From Oopsacas minuta (taxonomy: Eukaryota > Porifera > Hexactinellida > Lyssacinosida > Leucopsacidae): a stretch of DNA of 64,000 nt. The position numbers were made by a program, and so were the translations under genes. A model generated the notes under the pieces. That model saw nothing but the letters and a program-made list of their open reading frames with translations, had not been told where the DNA came from and did not search any database. Position 1 is the stretch's first letter, and every line of letters begins with the position of its first letter. Below are positions 31,745-43,559 of the stretch, in pieces. The stretch spans positions 558,605-622,604 of the forward strand of contig JAKMXF010000199.1 of NCBI GenBank assembly GCA_024704765.1. The letters run 5' to 3'.

Positions 31745-34221
31745 CCCATATCTAAGAAATATAAAATCGTGTCAGGAGCTTCAAGACAATCTTTGATGAG
31801 TCAGTTCATGGTTTGCACTCATCAGCATAAACATTCGCACCCTGAAACGGATGCCAATGTTCTCACCCAGCAGCCCCAAACCTCGCCCCAAACCTCTCAT
31901 GGCAGCGGACAGACTCAGTCCAGGATGAAAGGACGTCAGTTTCGAGAAGAGTGAAAGTTAACCTTTCCGTGGCTTGTAAGCAAGGGACGGGAAATGTTTT
32001 TTTGCAACATGTGGTCGTGGATGACAGAAGGTAAACGCTGGTCTCGTACTGACCAGTTTTCTGCCAAATTCACTGTAACTGGGTTTCTAACTGGAAGAAA
32101 GCGCTGTCTGGAGCTATGAAGTCGGATGGGAAACACTCTGCTGAAAGTTTCAAAAGCATGAGCGAAGCGAAGCACATGCCAGGCTCTAGTTGCTTTTACA
32201 ACCTCGCAACAAGGGAATGATACTGTTAGACTGCTCAGCGAGGCATTCAAGGCGTCAAAGATTAAGGGAAGAGCCGCTATGACTGCAATATTCGAGTATT
32301 ACAGATTTTTGGCCAGCAAGGACTTCCGTTTCGTGGACATCTTCAAAACACCGGTAATGCTACCGAGTTCCTCAAGCTGTGCGGAAGGTTCGACCCCTCC
32401 ATCGCAGAATGGATCTGCCTATCGTCAACCCAGGACAGTAGCAAATACACTTGGACTAACTGGGACACTCAGAATGATGTGTTGCTGACTATGTCACACA
32501 TGGTGCTACGCAAAATAGTCCAAGATGTTCACAATTGTGGGTATTGGTCTCTGTTAATTGACGAATCTCAGGATATCACAGCGAAAGAGCAGGTTGTCTT
32601 CGCTCTGCGTGTAGTTCGCCCAGACCCCTTTGATGTGTCTGGACAATTCCTCGGATTCGCAGAGACAGCTGAAACTACTGGGGATGCACTGGCGAAGCTG
32701 GCTGAGGTATCTCTAACTGCAATAGGTCTTGACTTTCAGGGAATGCGTGGGATGGCATTTGATGGTGCAGCTTCAATGACGGGCAAGAGCAAGAGAGTTC
32801 GAACTCGCCTGGGAAGCAATTATCCGTTTGCACGGTTTTCATATTGTAAGGGACACTGCCTCAACTCGGTCCTACAGGAAGCTGTGAGACAGGGTGCTTC
32901 CATGAGGAGATGCATTGACATAATACAGTCAGTGATTGTCTATGTGAAGAGTAGCCCGAGAAGGCTTGCTTCGTTCACTGAATTCGAGAACGGGCAAGAA
33001 GATTATGTGGAGACTGAGAAGTTGAAAAAGTTGTGTCCAACGCGATGGGTCATGCGGATGCTGGCTGTGAGAGCAATACTTCAGAACTACGCACACTTAC
33101 TGGATTGGTTCCAGCAGCAATTCTCGGAAGGAAAAACAGAAGACAAGCAAGCAACCCTCATTCACATCAACAACCTTAGCGACTTCTCTGTTTTCTTTTC
33201 TTTGAATACTCTGATGCGACTGTTCGCGATGGTGCATCCAATACACAAGTGGGTTCAAGGAGTCAACATCACGATTTCAGAGACCAGAAAGTCCTTCGCG
33301 ACGCTAGTTAGACTGCTGCATCTTGAGGCTGTTGTCCAAGGTGGTGAGTTTACCGTCAATGCAAGGCTACTTCCGATGAACTGGACCTAGAGGCTCCCAC
33401 TGTTCCACAGGGTCTGAATATTTCAGAGAGACGTCGTATTGGAGGGAGAATAGTTCCAGTTACTGAGTCCGACATCGAGACGTACTTCATGTCTCAGTAT
33501 AGGGCTCTCTTTCAAACTGCTCTCGATGAGATCGAAGAACGTTTCCATGTGGACGAGGCTATTGTGGCCCTAGAAGATGTTCTCATTCGTTATCCAGAGA
33601 CTGAGGCATCAGAGGTGGTCATCAGGACTGTTAGTGAGGTGTTCACAGCGGATGTGGATGCCAAAAGGCCCTTAGACGTGAAGGTGAAGACTGAGGCTAA
33701 TCAAACAGACAGAGATGGGTGGCATGTTCTGGACTTTGTGTCGGAATTTCAGTCTGATTCCATGTTGCCCGTGGTCCTACCTAACTTTTGTTCCTGTTTA
33801 CGTCTGCTCCTTGTCCAAGCTTCAACCACTTGTACTGCATAGCGCGCCTTCTCTGTTATGAGGAGGCTGAGGACTCACCTCAGAAGCACATGTGGTCAAG
33901 CTCGTTTCAATCACAGAGTAATCTGTCACGAGCACGCAGACCGCTTGGACAGAGTCGATATCCAAGACGTAGTGGATGAATGGAGAGATTCCAAAGGCAT
34001 AGCGGTGAGACAGAAACAGGCGGCCTCAAGGTAGAGTGGAACAACAAATAATATGTATGAGATTCAAATGACCCATATATTTAATCTGTACCAATATTTG
34101 TTAGTACAATTTGAGTTAATATCTAAAGTCGGGCGCGGTTGTTACAGCCACTCTACTGGCCCCTTCTAAAATTATCTAGGAGGGGGCGCATGTCCCCCTG
34201 CACCCCCATGTTTGCGCCTTG
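31745..34221 (+). mobile_element. hAT element with higher G+C
   Basis: The right end, reverse-complemented, begins caaggcgcaaacatgggggt, a hAT-style tip followed by a G-run. The left end was not found, so the start given is that of the coding region. By eye the coding part is close to half G+C, clearly richer than its surroundings. That may reflect a different source or age. Confidence 0.55.
31751..34034 (+). pseudogene. hAT transposase, decayed, catalytic Glu codon now a stop
   Basis: A frame beginning SKKYKIVSGASRQSLMSQF at about 31754 is preceded by ATA where an ATG would be expected. It carries a TTF-type finger start across a TGA at 31952. The nuclease is open from 32479 to 33390: LLIDESQDITAKEQVVFALR, MAFDGAASMTG, YCKGHCLNSVL and LCPTRWVMRM. 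A frameshift near 33355 leads to a second segment (33489-34034). There TTCTA is followed by TAG (33840-33842) and then RAFSVMRRLRTHLRSTCGQA. In hAT proteins this site is the conserved glutamate of the A-E-R-x-F-S block, so a GAG-to-TAG change would remove a catalytic residue and the dimerisation tail. The frame otherwise runs to TAG at 34034. Confidence 0.8.
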
Positions 34222-35333
34222 GTTTTCATGATACGTCGAATGTTCTGTTCTATAAATGAATTAGCGCACGAAAGTTGTGACGCCTTTAACGGTTTGGGGG
34301 ATGAAGGGATTAAAGATTTCTGGGATATACTGTACTACGATGGAATGGAATTTGTATACGGGAGCCTATTGGTCCGATTTACAGTGGGCAGAAATAGGTA
34401 CTTAAGTGGAACACGCCATGTAGCCTCAATCAACTATGTGAATGAATTTAAGTATATACAGTAAATCGGCATAAAATCGATTGGAAGCCTAAAATGAACT
34501 TCCAAGTCGAATTTTGCGTGTATTTGTAGCATTCAGAACTATGTTAGAAAAGAATAATATTATGTAAGAAAAATCGTAAAAATGAGATGATATATTAAGA
34601 AATTATGTATTTGTATGTCCTTGTCTACATAATTAAACCTCACAGATTAATTTATCTCCAAAAAATAGTAAATTCCATTACCTGATTAAGGTATACGGAC
34701 TTAACTGAAACAAAAATATAAAATTTCTGAACGATTCGCTATTTAATTGTATTAATATTCAGACCATTTTTGAAATTTTTAATGTATTCAAAGTAACATA
34801 CATGAAAACCTACAAAAATAGAATTTATTGTACAGTGAAAATGTAATACATATGAATTGAAAGATGGCCAAGTCCCGCCCTCGCGCGCACCTGGAAAATA
34901 GCATTATTTAAGCTACTTAACAGAGGTAAAATATTAATAACTGAGATCTTTGAGACGGTAGAGTACACGAAATATTTCTGAGTAATATATGCAAAAGAAT
35001 CTATGCCCAACTATATGCACAGCTCAATCTGCTTCCATAACATTCATTATGAGTTATGCAATTTTTTGAATTCGGACCCGCCATTTTGCATTATTATATA
35101 ATTTGAAAGTTCTGAATATTCGATTTTAAGTAATATGTAGCTACTCAATCTGCATTATTAATCTATAGGAAATCGACGCTGAGAAAATCATTGTCATCAT
35201 CAATTGTTTTGTAGGGCTTGGTTAATTTATGCTATGCCGTCATTCGAAAAAAATGCGGTTTGGACAGAGTACTAAGTAGGAATCAATTCAATAATTTTAT
35301 TCACTTATGCGAGAATATCAGCTGGAATATATA
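34222..35333. other. no gene recognised
   Basis: AT-rich sequence with short motif-free frames. It ends at the TA target of the fold-back MITE. Confidence 0.4.
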
Positions 35334-36227
35334 CAGTCAGGGGACAAAAGTATTCGACCATACAAATATATTGTCACAAATTGTATACTCTTTCCCGCTC
35401 CTATATATTGTGTAGATTCGTAGCTGCAATCTAGTAATTTGCATAGAATAACATAAGTTTTTCGAGAATTTTAAAAAAATATTTTCGATTTATACTTTTT
35501 GAAGGTGTTAATTATTAATAATTATTTGATAATTATTGATAATCAAAATACGTGTAATTCAAAACCTATTAAGAATCTGTAATTTCTGACTTGATATTTG
35601 AATTCTACGTAGGCGAGTTACCCTAGATTTAAATTTCCAATGAGATTGAACAATTTTTACCAAAGTTAGTTTCAATTTGTGCCACCTTTTGCCCAAGGTG
35701 GCACAAGTGGTCGTTGCCAAGAGGTTATTTTGTAATTCAAGGGTTAGCATACTCATATCATTCGAAAATATTACTTTGACTTATTCCTCCTAACTCTAGT
35801 TGATTTCCTCATAGTGGCGCTTTTTCCTGCCGCCTGCGCCACTTTTTCAAAAAGTGGCTCAAGTGGCACAAATTGAAATTCATCTATAACTTTGGTAAAA
35901 ATTGTTCAATTTTATTGGAAATTTAAATCTAGGGTAACTCGCCTACGTAGAATTCAAATATCTAGTCAGAAATTACAGATTCTTAATAGGTTTTGAATTA
36001 CCACATATTTTGATTATCAATAATTATCAGATAATTATTAATAATTAGCACCTTCAAAAAGTGTAAATCGAAAATATTTTTTTGAAATTCTCGAAAAACA
36101 TATATTATTCTATGCAAATTACTAGATTGCAGCTACGAATATAGACTACACAATATATAGGAGCGGAAAAGAGTATACAATTTATGACAATATATTTGTG
36201 TGGTCGAATACTTTTGTCCATTGACTG
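35334..36227. mobile_element. 894-bp fold-back MITE (mariner/Tc1-type ends)
   Basis: The left end reads cagtcaggggacaaaagtat and the right end, reverse-complemented, cagtcaatggacaaaagtat. TA is duplicated (35332-35333, 36228-36229). Each arm is about 350 bases and nearly complementary to the other, leaving a loop of about 150 bases. The loop holds further small palindromes (gccacc...ggtggc; gccactttttcaaaaagtgg). No transposase is encoded. A transcript would form a very long hairpin. Confidence 0.9.
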
Positions 36228-36549
36228 TATATATTTTCAATTTTCTTGTGTTCTTAATGGATATTTTCGTAACCACCCATCTTGCCGAGTGAATAATATT
36301 ATTGTATTAGAAAGATAAATTGTTTGAAATTACTCGTAAGAACCCTAGACGAGGGATTGATCTATATTGAGCAACTAGTTTTACTAATCTTAAATAGAGT
36401 TGAATGTACTTTTTCTTTGGTTTAGCAAGTTCATGTCCGCGTTTCAACTTTTCTAAAGTTATCTTTTTGTCACTTTGCTCGAGAATTATCTTATGCATGA
36501 GGTTTGAGAACGAAGGGTAGGTAATGTTTATCCTGAGATCAAATGCTCT

Positions 36550-37340
36550 ATGTCAACCTTCCACAGAACTCTTGGTTCATGGTAATACTCGCTCTATCTA
36601 TCTCTGAAATTCCACAAAGCAATTGGATATTATGGGCTACGTCTTCTGCCATGATGTTCAATTCCTACCCAGGTCTTCTCAAAATAAAGAAGGAACTCAC
36701 TTATATCTTCAATAAGTTCATCACTCAGTGAACTTACTTATTTTTCATAAATGGGAATAACATCTTCAATAGGTGGAAATGCTAGAGCCCTGAATTGTTT
36801 CATTCAAATTGAAAATTCCTCCTCATTTTGGTAACGTTGTTGTAATCCAAGCGAATGGATATGTCGCCAAATTACTTGCCCAAAATGGAAGTAGCATCCC
36901 TGTAAATCTGTACTAAAAAGATTTGAAAACAGAGCATTTGTTGACGCTTTCGTAATCAAACATGATAGTATCGTGATCTAAATTGGAGTTGCGTTCTTTC
37001 AAAGTTTAGAATATTCTGCTGTAGACCTTGAGTTTATTTTTAGTGATGCAAAATATCGATGGAATTGTGACAGATAGAGTTGGGAGCGCATGAATTCTGT
37101 ATAATCGATAACCCAGAAGTGCTGAATCAAATGTTCCATCGCAAAACCAATTAGGATATTGCTTCAGCATTCGAATATATACCTCAGTACCATGAATGAT
37201 AAATCCAAGTCTGTATCGTTAGAAAATAGAAATTGTTCTCCCATTGTAGTATGTACAGATTCTGAAAAGTCCTCTTCCTGGCTTCGCGTTTACGAAGGAC
37301 ACTCTGTGCTAAATTTGCTTTGAGGGTAGTTTTACTGCAG
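36550..37340 (-). pseudogene. MULE transposase relic
   Basis: Minus-strand pieces in changing frames spell a Mutator-like transposase. FCDGTFDSALLGYRLYRIHA (near 37130) has the first acid in the DGTF position. A degenerate D/E stretch follows. The conserved zinc block GCYFHFGQVIWRHIHSLGLQ (near 36870) precedes RALAFPPIEDVIPIYEK (near 36770). This order matches the better preserved MULE at 56286-58256. Many stops interrupt it, and neither end with duplicated target could be placed. Confidence 0.7.
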
Positions 37341-38071
37341 CTGCAATGGATATCGATTTAGTACAATTTTGAATTATTGAAGATGTATCTTATTCTGTTG
37401 TGTAGCTCTCATTTTTATTTCTCCTATAGTTCCAGCAGTTTCCAGTGTGACATTATCAGGAGGATGAATATGGATAGTAGGGTTTTCTTGACCCTACAGT
37501 CTGACTTGCAATTTTCTATACGGGAATTCTCTAAGCCTCTTTCAACGCAGCGCCAATATATGCCATCGTTCGAATCTTTATCCTTGATATACATATACCC
37601 ATTATTGAGCAATATTATGCCTTATAAAATCGTTCAAGTATATTCCATAATCGTTGTTTTAAGGTTAGTATTTGACCAGATATTTTAAGATATTTTGTTT
37701 AAAGTTTCATGAATGACAGCCCACTTTGTAGGTATTGAACCCATTAATATGCAATTACTATTGTTCAATTTATGTATTTTCAAAACAACAACTAGTGTTA
37801 CCCATTACAAAACTTTATTGCTCTACGGATTTGGATCAAAAATGGCTACGGCAAGATGGCATTTTGCAAAGTTTCATTCAGCAAGATGGGTTAGCACCAT
37901 TGCTTTAGCCCTAAAATTATTTTAATTACTCAAAGGAATCGGATAATTCCCAATACACTTGTTTGACCTGAAATTAGAGGATGAATATCATTATAATTGA
38001 ATACAATAAACATTAGCTACAGTCAGTAATTTCATGTATCTTAGAATTCTCAACTTATAGAAGTAAATATA
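37341..38071. other. no gene recognised
   Basis: Short frames without motifs up to the TA before the DD37E element. Confidence 0.4.
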
Positions 38072-39413
38072 CAGGGTGTCTCAAAAGTTTTTTCCTCCTC
38101 AGTATTTCGATTGAAGTCGTTATAAAGCGAACAGTATTGTTTACTAACCGACCATTTTTCAGATTATTATTAGTCTATAGTAGTCCAATACTATATGAAT
38201 ACTACATTTCCTTATTTGATAATCTGTTTATATTTTCGATAATTTTTCTCAACCCTCACAAATTTCATACATGGATGTCATGAAACCGAGATTTGCTGTT
38301 CGAGAGCGAGCGATTGGCATGATTGAAGCGGGTTTAACACAGAAAACAGTCGCCAATACTCTTAGAGCCACAATTCCGACAGTTCGGAACTGGTGTAAAA
38401 GGCATAGAGCTGGATATTTGCTTGATGGCAAGCCCCGGTCTGGACGTCCGACGAAGCATTCCCGGATTCCGAAAATTATAATTCGAAAATCAATCGGGAT
38501 ACGGTACAATTCAACCCGAAATCTTGCAAAATATATCTCGTCTAAGTCGGTGACCGTTAGTAAAGACACAATTCACCGTTATTTACGCGACATAATCGGA
38601 GCGAAAGCCTATAAAAGACCCTCATACCCGAAATTAACTGAAAAACAAAAGGTAAAGAGGCTAGAATTTTGTCAGGAACGCAAAACATGGACTGGTCGTG
38701 ATTGGGAAAGGGTTCTTTTAGTGATGAAAGCCCTTTTGAGCTTTCCCATCCGACTAATAGGCAGAATGATCGTGTTTGGGACATTAATCCGCACAACATT
38801 ACCCCAGTTGAATCAGTCAAAACCCCCCCGAAAATGATGGTTTGGGGGATGATGAGCTGGCCAGGGCTATCAGAACTACACTTCATCTCCCCAAAACGCT
38901 TAGTGAATACTGACTACTATGTTAATGATATCCTGGAGAAGTGTTATCTCCCTACCTTTAAGCATAGAAAGACTAGAGCCTCACTTACCTAAAGGAAAAG
39001 GTGTCGAAAGATGTCCGAGACAATTTTCATGCAGGATGGCGCCCCTGCCTATACAGCCATAAGGGCCCAGACATGGCTTACAGAGCATCTACCTGGCTTT
39101 AGGGAGAAAGGTGTTTGGCCTAGTAACTCCCCAGATTTAAATCCAATCGAAAATCTTTGGTCTATTATGCCAGCAGAGCTAGACAAGAGAAAGCCCGCTA
39201 CAAATTTAACACAGCTCGGAAAATATTTGGAAAATATATGGAATGGGATTAGCCCGTCGATACTTGAGAATTTAGTTGATGGGATGCCAAGTCGAATTAA
39301 TTCATGTATAAAACTTAATGCTAAATATATAGGCAAATAATTAGATGAATCTATCTAAGAAATTCTATATTATAGTGGTATTCATAAGAGGAAAATACTT
39401 TTGAGACACCCTG
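38072..39413 (+). mobile_element. Tc1/mariner element of DD37E type
   Basis: The left end reads cagggtgtctcaaaagtttt and the right end, reverse-complemented, cagggtgtctcaaaagtatt. TA is duplicated (38070-38071, 39414-39415). Length is 1342 bp. The tip resembles the maT elements at 7552 and 18337, but the enzyme is of another type. Confidence 0.92.
38271..39340 (+). pseudogene. DD37E transposase with one frameshift and one stop
   Basis: The ATG at 38271 gives a paired HTH region (RFAVRERAIGMIEAGLTQKT, then KPRSGRPTKHSR). The frame breaks near 38720 in a run of T. The next frame continues FSDESPFELSHPTN with the first aspartate and KMMVWGMMSWPG. A TAA at 38990-38992 interrupts that frame, which resumes unchanged at KMSETIFMQDGAPAYTAIRA with the second aspartate. 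SPDLNPIENLWSIM carries the glutamate, with 37 residues between them (DD37E). The C-terminus ends at 39340. Two lesions separate it from a complete protein of about 355 residues. Confidence 0.88.
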
Positions 39414-39415
39414 TA

Positions 39416-39980
39416 GATAATTATCTGGGGCATAATTTTCTATTTAATATGCCCCATTCTGCACTCTCGCTTAGAAAGCTTAGTTTCTATGGAAAGGAAT
39501 GAATATGGACAAAAATAGTCTCGTTTCATAGAGCCCATTTATAGAGACCTCACTTTTAGAGGCCACATTGTAGCACAATATGATGCTTTCCAAATAGCCC
39601 TAACTAGTAGATAACAATTTATATTCTAAAACATTAAGATAGATATTCATTAGGCCGGATCGAGAAAAGTATAAATCGTCAGTTCAACTTCTACCTAAGG
39701 GAAAAGTTGCCTTTACCATTTTCTAGGAAAATGCGAGACTTAAATTTGAAAAATATTTCGATTTAACCCTTGTGGTTTTATATTTTTGCTGTGTCACTTT
39801 CGCAAAATTGATAATATATTGTCCGAATTTTCAAATTCCTTTGACTTCGCCCCTTTATATATAGTATTTGGTAATAGTAAGTCGCATATTTGCTATTGAA
39901 TGGTGTATTAATCTAATTTCTATGTCCAAGGATACTCAAGTTATCAAGATTTTCTTTGCATATTCTATCATACCTAATAT
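39416..39980. other. no gene recognised
   Basis: No motif-bearing frame. A block near 39520-39592 (tagagcccatttatagagac, cctcacttttagagg) resembles Tigger subterminal sequence but has no defined ends. Confidence 0.35.
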
Positions 39981-40202
39981 CAGGGCGCCAATAAGTCTTG
40001 CGGGGTTATGATATATCTTAGGAATTAGTCACGTAATATATCTAACTTTCACATATTATAAGCCCATATAGTTAAACTCCATATACTGAAAGTTTCAAGC
40101 TTATTCAATACAAATTGTGAATTTTTGAGATAGTCACGTGTAGTCAATTTATTCCCACTGTTGAATTTTTCTGCCTTCAAATGATGATAATTTCAACCTC
40201 AA

Positions 40203-40720
40203 ATGGCGAGCTTACATAGAGTTTCGCACAATTCTCAAGATTCAGCCCGTACAGATCTTCAGCGAGTTACAGGAGATATTGTGCGTGGATTGCCTATCCA
40301 GATCTACTGTAGAGCGATGGGCTGCCCGTTTTAAATCTGGTGATGCTGATGTCACAGATTTGCATCGATCTGGAAGACCGGTATCCGCCACCACTTCAGA
40401 GAATATTGCACTCATTGAAAGTATAGTCATGGAAGACAAGTGCATTACTGTCAACCAGTTAGAACAAAGTAGGGAGATTTCATCAGGAGCTATTCATACA
40501 ATTCTGACGACTGAGCTTGGCTACCGATCGATTTGTGGGAAATGGGTCCCGCATAAGTTCCGTGAGAATCAAAGGTTGGCACGACTGAATATTGCCAAGA
40601 AACTCTTGGAAACTTATGAGAACTGCGATTCTAGACGCCTAACAGAGATTATTACTGGTGACGAGACATGGGTGTACTGTACTATTCAACACCATATAGC
40701 AAGTATAAGAAGCGATCATG
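40203..40720 (+). pseudogene. 5' half of a mariner transposase
   Basis: MASLHR starts at 40203. After a small frame change the HTH region continues (EFRTILKIQPVQIFSELQEI, then CLSRSTVERWAARFKSGDAD and RSGRPVSAT). The first catalytic aspartate is in ITGDETWVY near 40660. Reading YSTPYSKYKKRS runs to the insertion point of hAT B. Beyond it, starting again inside the duplicated tcatg, WVRGDEQPAKIPRP continues in register. The domain with the second and third aspartates is missing. Confidence 0.8.
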
Positions 40721-43530
40721 CATAGCCGTAGACGAGGGGGGGCTTGGGGGGGCTTAAGCCCCCCAAATTTTGCCTCATCAATTCCCGAAAATTCTTGAAA
40801 ACATATGTGAAATTATGCTTTATTAATAATTCATGAAGTTATTCCGGATATCTTCCAAACAAACGCATCCTACTCTCATTACAAGTAACAAATTCATTTA
40901 CTAATTCTTTTAATGGTAAACCGTCCGTTCTTTGTTTGTGCACATGAAGTAACAAGCACCAATTCAATCGTGCTTGGCATGTAGTTGTACGCAGCCAGGT
41001 CTTAAGTCTGCGGAGTGCACTGAAACTTCTTTCACTTGTGGCATTAGTTGCTGGCATCACAAGAATTAATTTCACTATTTTGATTACCTCTGAGAAGAAA
41101 GATTTTTCTGTACTATTCAAAGATTTGAGATAAGTTATTATTGATGGCAAATCCGTCAAAGCTGCTCCACTGCAATGCAAGAGTTTCAACTGCGTTTGAA
41201 GACGGTCTGCATGGGTAAATTCATCTCCGTAGAATGCGATTATAGAACCAATCAAATCTGAATCACTGGCGCTTTCTGAACTAGTCAGGGCTGTTTCTAA
41301 ATTTTGGAGCATCTGGAATCCTTTCTGATCAAATCTGTCCTTGATAGCTGCCATAGTTAGATCAATTATTTGAAAATAAATTTTTCTATAACGTTCCTCA
41401 ACACTAGTTGGGTACTCTGTAGTATTTCCATCTGTTTCATATCTTCGGGGAATTTTCCTTTTTCTGGGGAGTGCCGGAGAAGAAACCTCGATTGATGATC
41501 TTCTACATTCTATATACTTCCAAAACAAATTGAAGTTAATCTCAGTTCTCATTTTCAGGAGTGTAGAAAGCGTTATCTTCACAAGGGTTTGTCCTTCATG
41601 TGCTGATATCGTTTTAGTTTGCAATGACCGAGACAAATTATCGGTCATGTTTAAGATTTTTCGTCCTAGTTCAACTCCAAAACGAATTCAAATTTTTCCA
41701 TGTGTGCTGTAACTCCTCCAATCCTAGCTTTTAATTCAGTATCTTTTGTTGCATCTTTTGCTACATTCCAAGTCAATTGTAGTACGTGATAATTCTCTGA
41801 GATGGAACTAAACGCTTCAGCCCTTACTGTCCATCGTGTTGGACATAGTATTCTAATCCCGGGAGAGCACTCTGAAATTTCATCTTTTAACTTGCTAAAG
41901 ATTGCATCTCTTTTAGGCGATTTCTTAATTAGTTTTGTAATCTCATATACTGTACTCAATGTATCCTCCATAACTTTTGTGTCCTTAATTCCATCCTGAA
42001 TAGCAAGGTTCAATGCATGCCCATAACAATGGGTATAGAGACTCGAGGTTCTAAAGAAGATACTTTAGTGGCAACTCCTGATCGTATTCCAGACATGTTA
42101 CTGGCTCCATCGTAGCATTGACCACGGCAATTATTGATAGATAAATTCAAGCGCAACAGTATGTCCTGAATTGTCAACATTATATTGTCAACAGAAGTTG
42201 ATTCCAAACTGTAGAGACCAATGAGCTCTTCATGAACATTTAAGTCATCATCAACGTGACGCAGGCACAATACCATTTGTTCAGTGTTTGACAGATCGGT
42301 TGTTTCATCAACCATTATGGTATACATTTTCCCTGAAATCTGTTGTGTGCAATATCCCTCAATATCCTTAATGACATCAGCTTGAGGATTTCATTTTGTA
42401 TGTCTGGACTAGTAAATTTGTCTTGACACTTGTCAAGCCACTTCAATAGATTTGGATTGTCTTCAGCTCGTATTCGAAGTAGCTGTATAAAGTTCGAGTC
42501 TGACTCACCATTCAATAATTCAGGGTCATCAGTTTTCCATCGACCACGAAAAGCAATGCCTTGCCTACTAAGGTAACGAACGCTGATGAAAATTTTTAAC
42601 AGCACTTGTCTGTTCTTATCCTTTTGCTGCATGACTTTTGTTCAACATTTCACCAACATCTTTGGTTGTGCTTGGTATTGTTATTACAAGGTCAACAGCT
42701 TCACGATGAGATTTTGAACTTTGATGTTTTTCGAATTTTTCTATTGCTTTTTTCCAATTGCTGAATCCAGTGCTTGTGAACATTTCATCCATGTACCCTG
42801 ATATCTTTAAACCGTTTATCTGCCACCAAGCAGTAAAACACAATACACTATCGCTACCTTCTTGATAATGCAACCAGGGGAATGTTTTATACCATGAAAG
42901 GTTAAATCCTCTCTGTTGTTCTTACCAAAGGTTCGTAGTGGGAATGAAAGGATTGGTTGGGAGGCATTTTGGGGTATATGGATGTCTGGTTGTCTGGTTC
43001 GATGTGTTAACTGAATTTCGTTAGAGGATTCACCTTCTGTTCTCAACAATTGCATTTGTTCATTATCTGGAAGCAAACTTGAATCTTTATCAGTCTCTCC
43101 TGATCCTGACTGAGCTTTTTGAACGAGCCATCGAGCTAGGGCCATATCTAAACGTATTATGAATGCTAACAATTTTAAATATTTAATCACAAACACATAT
43201 AAATACAAAGTGGAATGAAGCCCAGTGATAAAAACCAGAGATGTGTTAAATATATAACAATATTCGATAGATTCGTAGAAATAGTATGCCGGAAATTCAT
43301 GAACCTCAAAATTAGTCAAATCTAACTATAGCACTAAGAACTATTCTCATTTTGAATGAAACCTAGAAAGTAAAACCATTACTATGGTAAAACAAAGCTG
43401 CGAAAATATGATTATAGCATCGGTTCATATTAATTCAAATTGATGCCACTGATTTATACTTTGATCAAATCCCATAGTGACACCTCAGAGGGTTAGCCCC
43501 CCCAAACTAAAAATGTTGTCTACGCTCCTG
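40721..43530 (-). mobile_element. hAT transposon B with 5-bp target duplication
   Basis: It is flanked by tcatg on both sides (40716-40720 and 43531-43535). Removing the element and one copy restores an uninterrupted mariner reading frame across the site, which fixes both ends exactly. The left end reads catagccgtagac and the right end, reverse-complemented, caggagcgtagac, each followed by G-runs. Length is 2810 bp. The 5-bp duplication is shorter than the usual 8 bp of hAT. Confidence 0.9.
40839..43145 (-). pseudogene. hAT transposase B, several frameshifts
   Basis: The likely start is MALARWLVQKAQSG at 43145. An N-terminal TTF-type finger region follows (FPLRTFGKNNREDL, then after a frame change ...GSDSVLCFTAWW and FSNWKKAIEKFEKHQ). 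The nuclease part shows YTIMVDETTDLSN, GQCYDGASNMSG and LCPTRWTVRAEA. The C-terminal segment (41648-40839) holds the dimerisation block ATNATSERSFSALRRLKTWL with the conserved glutamate. Consecutive segments (43145, 42873, 42632, 42327, 42013, 41648) are each in a different frame, so about five indels have accumulated. The protein resembles ZMYM1-type hAT transposases of animals. Confidence 0.85.
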
Positions 43531-43559
43531 TCATGGGTGAGGGGCGACGAACAACCGGC

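Noticed and set aside
31936-32250. A 104-residue minus-strand frame
   Set aside because: The other strand carries the hAT zinc-finger region in pieces, so this frame is a shadow.
34219-34464. An 81-residue plus-strand frame right of the hAT end
   Set aside because: No motif or similar sequence, and it starts within the transposon tip.
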